Shown piece by piece: positions 23,300 through 31,400 of a DNA stretch of 64,000 nt. The DNA comes from Nocardioides jensenii JCM 1364 = NBRC 14755 (GTDB lineage Bacteria > Actinomycetota > Actinomycetes > Propionibacteriales > Nocardioidaceae): assembly GCF_001552535.1 (NCBI RefSeq), contig NZ_BCRJ01000003.1, positions 186,001 through 250,000 of the forward strand. The letters are read 5' to 3'. The notes under the pieces were generated by a model, which saw only the letters and a list, made by a program, of their open reading frames with translations, had not been told where the DNA came from and searched no databases. The translations under genes and the position numbers were made by a program. The stretch's first letter is position 1, and each line of letters starts with the position of its first letter.

Positions 23300-24727
23300 A
23301 TGAGCAGTGCCAACGTGTTGATTGACGAACCGATCCGTTCCCCCCACCGCCTCACCTCAGTTCCCCGGCCTCGACTCGCCCCCACCCAGGCCCGGCCTGT
23401 GGTTCGCAAGGCCCGGGCCAGTCGTCGGGTGGGCTTCGTCATCGGCGATGCGGTCGCTGCCTTCCTTGCCTGCTTGGCGATTCCCGGCCCGGTGGAGCTT
23501 CTGGCCGTTCCACTCCTGTGGGTGGCCCTGGTGGCGGTGATGCGCGGATACGAGTCGCGTCTGGTGTTCGCCGGCGTCGAAGACCTGCGTCGTGTGGTGC
23601 GGGCCGGCCTGGCCCTCGTCGTGGTCGGCGCCGGGATCTCGTGGGTGGTCGACCTCCCGAGCGAGCCCGGCATGTTGCTCACCCTGGTCGCGGTCACCAC
23701 CGGGGGCGCCATCGCCCAGCGCGTCGGCTGGGCCGGAGTGCAACGCTGGCGCCGCGAGCACGGCCAGGGGGTCACCCACCGAGTGATGCTGGCGGGCCAT
23801 CAGAACGAGGTCGCCCAGCTCGCCACCGAGCTCGCCCGGACCCGTGGCCACGGATTCGAGGTCGTCGCCTCGTGCACGCACGGCAAGCGCAACCCACTGG
23901 CGGGAGTCGCGGCGCACGCTCGCGAGGCCCGGGTCGATGCCGTCATCGTCCTGCCCTGCAAGCACTTCGGAGCCACGACCCTGCGACGACTCGGCTGGGA
24001 GCTGGCCACCACCCACACCCAGATGTTCATGGCGCCGGGGCTGACCGACGTGGCCGAGGGCAGGACCACGGTGACGACCGTGGGCAATCTGCCGATGCTC
24101 CACGTTCGTGAGGCTGAGCTGCACGGCTGGCGGCGCATCCTCAAGGAGGCCTGGGAGCGGTTGGCCGCCCTGTGCATCCTCCTGCTCCTCGCTCCCGTCC
24201 TCATCGCGTTGATGATCGCGATCCGGGTGGAGTCCCCCGGGCCGGCGATCTTCCGTCAGACGCGCGTCGGGCGTGACGACGAGCCGTTCACCATGTTCAA
24301 GCTGCGCACCATGTGCGACCGCGCCGAGCAGCAGTGCCAGGAGCTCGCCGCGCGCAACGAGGTCGACGGGGTGCTGTTCAAGGTGCGCAACGACCCTCGC
24401 GTCACCCGCATCGGTCGGCTGCTGCGCCGCTACTCCCTCGACGAGCTGCCGCAGCTCTTCAACGTGGTGCTCGGAGACATGGCGTTGATCGGTCCCCGGC
24501 CGCCGCTGCCCCATGAGGTCGAGCAGTACGCCGACGACGTCCGGCGCCGTCTCGCGGTGAAGCCCGGCGTCACCGGCCTGTGGCAGGTCTCGGGCCGCTC
24601 CGACCTCCCCTGGGAGGAGGCCGTCCGTCTCGACCTGCGCTACGTCGACAACTGGTCCCTGGGCCTCGACCTGTCGATCATGCTGCGGACCGCACGCGCC
24701 GTCGTCTCGCACCAGGGCGCCTACTGA
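23300..24727 (+). CDS. Polyprenyl-phosphate sugar-1-phosphate transferase (WbaP/CpsE type)
   Basis: A 475-residue membrane enzyme. The N-terminal half has four membrane helices and a CoA-binding-like domain (RVMLAGHQNEVAQLATELAR). A further helix (LAALCILLLLAPVLIALMIA) leads into the catalytic domain with ESPGPAIFRQTRVG, FKLRTM, KVRNDPRVTRIGRLLRRYSL, DELPQLFNVVLGDMALIGPR, and the closing KPGVTGLWQVSGRSDLPW. It transfers a sugar phosphate to undecaprenyl phosphate, starting synthesis of a surface polysaccharide. ATG 23,300 is preferred; a GTG at 23,231 in frame is possible. Confidence 0.9.
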   Translation: MSSANVLIDEPIRSPHRLTSVPRPRLAPTQARPVVRKARASRRVGFVIGDAVAAFLACLAIPGPVELLAVPLLWVALVAVMRGYESRLVFAGVEDLRRVVRAGLALVVVGAGISWVVDLPSEPGMLLTLVAVTTGGAIAQRVGWAGVQRWRREHGQGVTHRVMLAGHQNEVAQLATELARTRGHGFEVVASCTHGKRNPLAGVAAHAREARVDAVIVLPCKHFGATTLRRLGWELATTHTQMFMAPGLTDVAEGRTTVTTVGNLPMLHVREAELHGWRRILKEAWERLAALCILLLLAPVLIALMIAIRVESPGPAIFRQTRVGRDDEPFTMFKLRTMCDRAEQQCQELAARNEVDGVLFKVRNDPRVTRIGRLLRRYSLDELPQLFNVVLGDMALIGPRPPLPHEVEQYADDVRRRLAVKPGVTGLWQVSGRSDLPWEEAVRLDLRYVDNWSLGLDLSIMLRTARAVVSHQGAY

Positions 24728-25624
24728 TCACTCCGCGAACAGGTCACCCAGATCGCTGACCCGGTCGAGGACCTCCTCGAACCGGCACTGCTCCACGGCC
24801 AGCGGATCTCCCGCTCCGGCGTCGATCTCTTCCCAGGTCCGCGGCGTCGCGACGAAGGGCTTCTCCTTGCCACGCAGGGAATACGGCGAGATCGTCGTCT
24901 TCGACCCGGCGTTCTGTGACCAGTCCAGGAACACCTTCCCCGAGCGCCGCGCCTTCGTCATCACCGCAGTCACGAGCTTCGGATGCTCGGCCTGGAGCTC
25001 CTCCCCGATCTCCTTCGCGAGGGCCGTCGTCCCGTCGGGGTCGAGGTCACCGGGAAGGCCGGCGTACAGGTGGAGGCCCTTGCTGCCGCTGGTCACCGGG
25101 CGCGCCTCGAGGTCGCGTTCGGCGAGCTTCTCGCGCACCAGCAGGGCGATCTCGCAGCACTCGGCGAGCCCGGCAGGCTCCCCGGGGTCGAGGTCGATGA
25201 CCAGTCGGTCGGGATTGCGCGGGCGGCCGGCACGCGTGACCGTCCATTGGTGCACATGCAACTCAAGGCTGGCCAGGTTGACCACGTAGGTCAGGGCAGC
25301 GAGACCGTCGATCACCGGGAAGACCAGTTCGTCCCCGTTGCGGGAGGAACCGCGGGAGCCCGAGGTGGGCACCGAGGCCGTACGCAGCCAGGAGGGGGCA
25401 CCGGCCGGGGCGTTCTTCTCGAAGAACGAGTTCCCCTGCACGCCGTGCGGCCACCGGATCCTGGTGACTGCGCGATCGGCCAGGTGCGGGAGCAACACCG
25501 GCGCCACCTGTGCGTAGTAGTTGAGGACCTCTCCCTTGGTGGTCCCGGTCACCGGGTACATCACCTTGTCGAGATTGCTGATCCGCAAGGTGCGTCCGTC
25601 CACCTCGGCCCTGATCTCCGTCAT
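24728..25624 (-). CDS. LigD-type polymerase/primase, stand-alone
   Basis: A 298-residue protein of the archaeo-eukaryotic primase fold found as the LigD polymerase domain: LRISNLDKVMYPVTGTTKGE, FFEKNAP, LVIDLDPGEPAGL (catalytic DxD), VTSGSKGLHLYAGL (His of the SxK/H motif) and KVFLDWSQNAGSKTTISPYS. It fills short gaps with ribonucleotides during end joining. Its ATG overlaps the stop of the ligase gene, so the two are a coupled pair. In many bacteria these domains are fused in one LigD; no phosphoesterase domain is seen here. Confidence 0.9.
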   Translation of the reverse strand: MTEIRAEVDGRTLRISNLDKVMYPVTGTTKGEVLNYYAQVAPVLLPHLADRAVTRIRWPHGVQGNSFFEKNAPAGAPSWLRTASVPTSGSRGSSRNGDELVFPVIDGLAALTYVVNLASLELHVHQWTVTRAGRPRNPDRLVIDLDPGEPAGLAECCEIALLVREKLAERDLEARPVTSGSKGLHLYAGLPGDLDPDGTTALAKEIGEELQAEHPKLVTAVMTKARRSGKVFLDWSQNAGSKTTISPYSLRGKEKPFVATPRTWEEIDAGAGDPLAVEQCRFEEVLDRVSDLGDLFAE

Positions 25625-26550
25625 TGCCCACCCCCGAGCAGGTCGTCCGGGCCGAGGTCCGCCCGCACTCCGATGTACGCCGGCTGTCGCAGACGACCCT
25701 GGGTCCCGAGACCGAGTGACTCGACGTCGACCACGACCCGTGGATCGACCCAGTGCGTCCCCGCCGCGTCCACGCGCGGGATGTCGTCGATGAAGGGACT
25801 GTGCTCGACCGCCAACGGCTCGAGCAACTCCTTGAGCATGGGGCCGACCTTGCCGGCGATGCCGCTTCCCACGCGCCCGCGGAAGACGATGCCCTCGGCC
25901 GTCGGCTCCCCCACGAGAATCGCACCGAGACGCTGCTGTGACCCGGTCTCGGGACGCCACCCGCAGACCACCCACGACGTGCGCAGCCGATGGGGGAACT
26001 TCAACCAGTGCGGGCTGCGGACCCCGAACTCGTAGCGCGAGGACAGTCGCTTGCTGACCACGCCCTCGAGGCCCTGTGCCCGGGTGGCCTCGAGGAGCAT
26101 GGCACCGTCGTCGTACACCTCGGGCACGTGCCAGGACTCGCCGGCGAACCCGAGTGAGACCAGGAGCTCCCGGCGCTCCGAGAGCGGTCGCCGGGAGAGG
26201 TCCCTTCCGTCCAGTCGCACCAGGTCGAAGGCCAGGAACGTCACCGGCCGCGCGGCGGCCAGCCGGGCCACCCGTCGTCGGTCACGCACGTGCATCCGCT
26301 CGGCCAGGGCGCCGAAGCTCGGGCGACCGTCCGCGAGGGCGATCACCTCCCCGTCCAGGAGCAGGTCGCGGCCGGCCATCGCGAGCAGCTCCGGGTAGCT
26401 CGCGGTCACGTCGTTCTCCGCGCGACTGGTCAGCCGCACCCCGTCCCCGGAGACGTCCGCGAGCACTCGCATGCCGTCCCACTTCACCTCGTGCATCCAC
26501 TCCCCGCCGGTCGGGACATGGAGGCCGCGGGTGGCCAACATCGGTCGCAT
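25621..26550 (-). CDS. ATP-dependent DNA ligase (LigD ligase domain type)
   Basis: A 309-residue ligase. The nucleotidyltransferase domain has the adenylation lysine in HEVKWDGMRVLADV (motif I), LDGEVIAL (motif III), FLAFDLVRLDGRDL, and EGVVSKRLSS (motif IV); the OB domain follows with WVVCGWRPETG and GRVGSGI. It seals double-strand breaks together with Ku (divergent neighbour) and the coupled polymerase. ATG 26,550 opens MRPMLATRG; ATG 26,559 is an alternative. Only 27 bp separate it from the ku start, so promoters of the two overlap. Confidence 0.92.
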   Translation of the reverse strand: MRPMLATRGLHVPTGGEWMHEVKWDGMRVLADVSGDGVRLTSRAENDVTASYPELLAMAGRDLLLDGEVIALADGRPSFGALAERMHVRDRRRVARLAAARPVTFLAFDLVRLDGRDLSRRPLSERRELLVSLGFAGESWHVPEVYDDGAMLLEATRAQGLEGVVSKRLSSRYEFGVRSPHWLKFPHRLRTSWVVCGWRPETGSQQRLGAILVGEPTAEGIVFRGRVGSGIAGKVGPMLKELLEPLAVEHSPFIDDIPRVDAAGTHWVDPRVVVDVESLGLGTQGRLRQPAYIGVRADLGPDDLLGGGQ

Positions 26551-26577
26551 GACCCACATCCTTGCAATACTGGTGGC

Positions 26578-27471
26578 ATGCGCGCGATCTGGAAGGGTGC
26601 GGTGTCGTTCGGCCTCGTGTCCGTACCCGTGAAGTTGTACTCCGCCACCGAGAGCCACGATGTGTCGTTCCGGCAGGTGCACGCCAAGGACGGCGGGCGC
26701 ATCAAGTACCAACGCGTCTGCAGCATCGACGGCGAGGAGGTCCCGTACGCCGACATCGCCAAGGGCTACGAGACCGAGGACGGCGAGATGGTCATCCTCA
26801 GTGATGACGACATGGCCGAGCTTCCGTCGACCTCCTCCCGGGAGATCTCGGTCGAGAAGTTCGTGCCCAGCGGCCAGATCGACCCGATGCTGTTCGAGAA
26901 GTCCTACTACCTCGAACCGGAGAAGACCGGGGCCAAGCCCTACGCCCTGCTGCGCCAGGCGCTCCTCGACGCCGACCGGATGGCCGTCGTGACGGTCGCG
27001 TTGCGGCAGCGTACGTCGGTGGCGGTGCTGCGAGTGCGCGACGACGTGATCGTGCTCCAGACCATGATGTGGCCCGACGAGATCCGCACGCCCGACTTCT
27101 CGGTCGAGGCCGGCGAGGTCAAGGACAGCGAGGTCAAGATGGCCGAGATGCTGGTCGAGACCTTGGCCGGCGACTTCGACCCGGCCGAGTTCGAGGACGA
27201 CTACGCCGGTGCCGTGGAGGCCCTGGTCAAGACCAAGATCGAGGGCGGCGAGGTCAAGCGGACCCCGACCGCCACCAAGTCCTCCGGCGAGGTCGTCGAC
27301 CTGCTTGCCGCGCTGCAGAAGTCGGTGGCCGCCGCGAAGGAGGCTCGCGGAGAGCCCGCCACCGAGGCACCTGCCAAGAAGGCGGCGGCCAAGAAGACAT
27401 CGGCGAAGAAGAAGCCGACCACCAAGAAGGCGGCGGCGAAGAAGACATCGGCGAAGAAGAAGTCCGCCTGA
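26578..27471 (+). CDS. ku: Ku DNA end-binding protein
   Basis: A 297-residue Ku homologue starting MRAIWKGAVSFGLVSVPVKL, with the bridge region KYQRVCSIDGEEVPYADIAK and the FVPSGQIDPMLFEKSYYLEP core. The dimer encircles broken DNA ends and recruits the ligase and polymerase encoded on the other strand. After residue 250 comes a basic tail with repeated PAKKAAAKKTSAKKK-type units, like the Lys-rich extensions of actinobacterial Ku proteins that help DNA binding. AATACT lies six bases before the ATG, suggesting a leaderless message. Confidence 0.95.
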   Translation: MRAIWKGAVSFGLVSVPVKLYSATESHDVSFRQVHAKDGGRIKYQRVCSIDGEEVPYADIAKGYETEDGEMVILSDDDMAELPSTSSREISVEKFVPSGQIDPMLFEKSYYLEPEKTGAKPYALLRQALLDADRMAVVTVALRQRTSVAVLRVRDDVIVLQTMMWPDEIRTPDFSVEAGEVKDSEVKMAEMLVETLAGDFDPAEFEDDYAGAVEALVKTKIEGGEVKRTPTATKSSGEVVDLLAALQKSVAAAKEARGEPATEAPAKKAAAKKTSAKKKPTTKKAAAKKTSAKKKSA

Positions 27472-27599
27472 CCATCCGCTGCTCGGCCAACCCCAGTCTT
27501 CCTTCGCTGACCTGTTCAACACTCGACTCGGCGGTCTACTGTCGAACGTGTCGTGCTGCTCGGCACGGCTTCGTGGGGGACTGAAGGGCAACGACGAAC

Positions 27600-28274
27600 A
27601 TGAGCACGTCTGGGGGTGTGTCGGCGACCCTGCTGACACGTCTGATGCTTGCCGAGGCACGCGTCAGGGACTACGAAGAGACCATGCACGAGATCGGCGC
27701 CACCATCGCCGGTGTCAACGCGGCCGCAGGGCTGCTCCTGCTGCACGAGGCACAGCTCGACGACCGGCAGTCCGGCTCGCTGCGCACGATGCTCGGCTCC
27801 GAGCTGGCCAGGCTCGGCCGGCTGCTCACCGACGAAGGCGACCCGTCACCGAAGCGCCTCGACATCGATACCGTCCTGCACCCGCTGGTGACCGCCCAGC
27901 GCCTGCTGGGCCACGACGTGGACTGGCATCCCAGCGGACTGGAGGCCATGGGTGTCACCGACGCCCTGGCCGAGGCGGTGAACATCCTGCTCACCAACGC
28001 GGTCAGCCACGGCCGCGGCGCACCCATCGCCGTGACGGTCGACCAGATCGGCGACACGGTCGCCGTGACGGTCTCCGACCGCGGCCCCGGAGTGCCGGCC
28101 GGCCTGGGTGAGGCGATCTTCCGGCGCGGGGAGCGCAGTGACTCCTCCGACGGCCGGGGCCTCGGCCTCTACGTCGCCCGGGAGCGGATGCAGGAGCAGG
28201 GCGGCACGCTCGAGCTGCAGGACACCGCCCAGGGGGCGCGGTTCCGGATCACCCTGCCCGGCATCGATCGCTAG
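27600..28274 (+). CDS. Soluble histidine-kinase-like ATPase
   Basis: A 224-residue protein that matches the C-terminal half of the kinase at 20,519 but has no membrane part: MHEIGATIAGVNAAAGLLLL (H-box-like), then INILLTNAVSHG-type N box (read NILLTNAVSHG), VSDRGPGVP and GRGLGLYVARERM. No regulator gene follows. It could phosphorylate one of the NarL-type regulators nearby, or act as an orphan. ATG 27,600 is preceded by GAAGGG. It ends before a GC-rich hairpin shared with the convergent glutamate dehydrogenase gene. Confidence 0.75.
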   Translation: MSTSGGVSATLLTRLMLAEARVRDYEETMHEIGATIAGVNAAAGLLLLHEAQLDDRQSGSLRTMLGSELARLGRLLTDEGDPSPKRLDIDTVLHPLVTAQRLLGHDVDWHPSGLEAMGVTDALAEAVNILLTNAVSHGRGAPIAVTVDQIGDTVAVTVSDRGPGVPAGLGEAIFRRGERSDSSDGRGLGLYVARERMQEQGGTLELQDTAQGARFRITLPGIDR

Positions 28275-28324
28275 CCAGGCTGGGCAGCCCCGTGCCGGCT
28301 GAGGTCGGTGTCGGTGTGGTGGAC

Positions 28325-28349
28325 GGGCGCGCGGCCATGCCGCGCGCCC
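28325..28349. terminator. GC-rich hairpin between convergent genes
   Basis: GGGCGCGCGGC (28,325-28,335), loop CAT, GCCGCGCGCCC (28,339-28,349): a perfect 11-bp stem between the stops at 28,274 (+) and 28,412 (-). There is no T tract on either side; actinobacteria often use such hairpins at convergent ends. Confidence 0.6.
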
Positions 28350-28411
28350 TCAGGCAAACGAGACCACCGGCCTCCCGGCGTGCGTACGCCGAGCGACCGT
28401 GAGGTGCGGAC

Positions 28412-31400
28412 TCAGCTCGTGGCCAGCAGGCCGCGCACCACGCGCAACCCGACCGACATCCGCGCCAGGTCGGCGTCGTCGTCGGAACAGATCTCCTCCA
28501 GCGTCGCCACGGCGCGCGTGATCAGGACCTCGTCCTTGTCCTCCCAGTCGGCGATGCGTGCCGTCGCGGACTCCTCGGGCGAGGTGGAGGTGAGCACCTG
28601 CGAGGTGAGCCGGGCGTGCACGGCGTGCAGGTCGTCACGCAACGCTGCACGGGCCATGGTCTGCCAGCGGTCCTCACGCGGCAACGCCAGGATGCGGGCC
28701 ACCAACGACGGCAGCCCGAGGCGCTCGCCCAGCGCGAAGTGCACCCGAGCCACCTCGAGCGGGTCGATGCCCTCACGCTCGGCGGTCTCGACGATGCTCA
28801 GGATCATGTAGGCCGGTGAGAGCACGGCAATCCGGGCCGCCAGGTCCTCGGGGACACCCTGTTCGATGCGATAGTCCCGGCGCTGCTCGAAGGCATCGAG
28901 CTCGCGCCCGGTGATCAAGGTGGGAAGCTCGGCCATCACCTTCTGGGTGGTCACCGAGAAGAAGTCAACCGTGGCCTCGCTGTCGAGCGGTGGACGGCGG
29001 TTGGTGACCAGCCAACGGGAGGCCCGTTCGACCAGGGTCCGCATCTCGATGCGCATCCGGGTCTGCACCTCGGCCGGCAGCTTGTTGTCATACGACTTCA
29101 GCTCGTCACGCAGGGCCAGGGAACCGAAGATCTCCCGGGCCACGAAGTTCGCGCGAGTGAGCTCGGCCGCCGTGGCCCCGGTCTCCCCGCCCAGACGCGG
29201 CCAGAAGGTCATGCCGGCACCGTTGACGAGGTCGTTGACCACCTGGGTCACGATGATCTCGCGACGCAGCGGGTGACTCTCCATCTGACTCCGGTAGCCC
29301 TGACGCATCTTCTCCGGGAAGTAGGCGAACAGGTCACCACGCAGATAGGGGTCATCGGGGAGGTCGGAGGCCAGCAGCTCGTCGGCGAGCACGATCTTGG
29401 TCCAGGCCATCAGCACCGACAGCTCCGGCAGCCTCAGACCCTCTCCCCGATCGAGCCGTTGCCGCACCTGCCGCGAGGTGGGCAGCGCCTCGAGGTCCCG
29501 GTTCAGGACACCACGGCGCTCGAGCTCCTTCATCCAGTCCTCGTGCACGTGCAGCAGCGGGGCCGCGTTGGCCACACCGTTCGCGAGCGCGAGGTTCTGT
29601 TCGTAGTTGTCGCGCAGCACCAGGTCGGCGACCTCATCGGTCATCGTGGCCAACAGCTCGTTGCGCTGCTTGACCGTCAGGTCGCCGTCGCGCACCACAC
29701 CGTCGAGAAGGATCTTGATGTTCACCTCGTGGTCGGAGGTGTCGACGCCCGCGGAGTTGTCGATGAAGTCGGTGTTCATCCGGCCACCGTTCTCGGCGTA
29801 CTCGATGCGGCCACGCTGGGTGAAGCCGAGGTTGCCACCCTCCCCCACGCACTTCACCCGGAGATCTTCTCCGTTGACGCGGATCGGGTCGTTGGCCTTG
29901 TCACCCGCATCGGCGTGGGACTCGTCGGAGCCCTTCACGTAGGTGCCGATGCCGCCGTTCCAGAGCAGGTCGACGGGCGACGTCAAGATCGCCTTCATCA
30001 GGTCGTTCGGGGCCATCGACGTGATCCCGGCGTCGATGTCGAGTGCTTCGCAGATCTGCGGTGTCAACGGAACCGACTTCAGCGACCGGCGGAAGACTCC
30101 ACCGCCCTCGGAGATCAGCGAGGTGTCGTAGTCCTGCCACGACGAGCGGGGCAGGTCGAAGAGTCGACGACGTTCGGCGTAGGACGCAGCCGAGTCGGGC
30201 GTGGGGTCGAGGAAGATGTCGCGGTGGTCGAAGGCGGCGACGAGACGAGTGTGCTCGGAGCAGAGCATGCCGTTGCCGAACACGTCGCCGGACATGTCGC
30301 CGATGCCGACCGCGGTGAAGTCCTCGTTCTGGCAGTCGACCCCCATCTCGCGGAAGTGGCGCTGGACCGAGACCCAGGCACCGCGGGCGGTGATCCCCAT
30401 CCCCTTGTGGTCGTAGCCGACCGAGCCACCCGACGCGAACGCGTCCCCCAGCCAGAACCCGTAGTCGTTGGCGACGCCGTTGGCGATGTCGGAGAACGAC
30501 GCGGTGCCCTTGTCGGCGGCCACCACGAGGTAGGCGTCGTCGCCGTCATGGCGCACCACGTCGACAGGGGGCACGGTCTCCCCGTCGACCAGGTTGTCGG
30601 TGATGTCGAGCATGCCGCTGATGAAGGTCTTGTAGCAGGCGATCCCCTCAGCCAGCCACGCGTCGCGGTCAGACATGTCGGGCAGCTGCTTGCAGAAGAA
30701 ACCACCCTTGGAACCGACTGGAACGATCACGGTGTTCTTCACCATCTGGGCCTTGACGAGTCCGAGCACCTCGGTGCGGAAGTCGTCGCGGCGATCGGAC
30801 CATCGCAGCCCGCCACGGGCCACCGCGCCGAAGCGGAGGTGGACACCTTCGACACGCGGAGAGTAGACGAAGATCTCGTACTTCGGCCGCGGCTCGGGCA
30901 GGTCGGGGATCGCCGAGGGCTCCAGCTTGAAGGAGATGTAGGGCTTGGTGCCGCCCTCCTGGAAGTAATTGGTGCGCAGTGTCGCGTCGATGATCGTGCG
31001 GTAGGAACGCAGGATGCGGTCGTGGTCGAGACTCGCGACGTCGTCCAGCGCGCGGTCGATGCGCTCGCAGACGACCTCGGCGTCGGCGGTCGAGCTCGGC
31101 TCGAACCGAGCCTCGAAGAGCTGCACCAGGAGCCGGGTGATGTCGACGTTGCTGCGCAGAGCGCCTTCGATGTAGTCCTGCGCGAACGGTGTGCCGCCCT
31201 GACGCATGTATTTCGCGATCGCGCGCAGCAGCGTCGCCTGCCGCCAGGTGAGCCCGGCGGCCAGCACGAGGGCGTTGAAGCCGTCGATCTCGTTGCGGTC
31301 CTCCCAGACCGCCCGGATCGCGTCCTGGAACAGCTCCCGGGTGTTGGCGGGCAGGTCGCGTCCGTAGGCGAGACCGAACTCATAGAGGTACGACGGCCGG

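Noticed and set aside
28325-28349. Classical rho-independent terminator
   Set aside because: The stem is perfect but no T tract follows on either strand; kept only as a probable terminator at a convergent junction.
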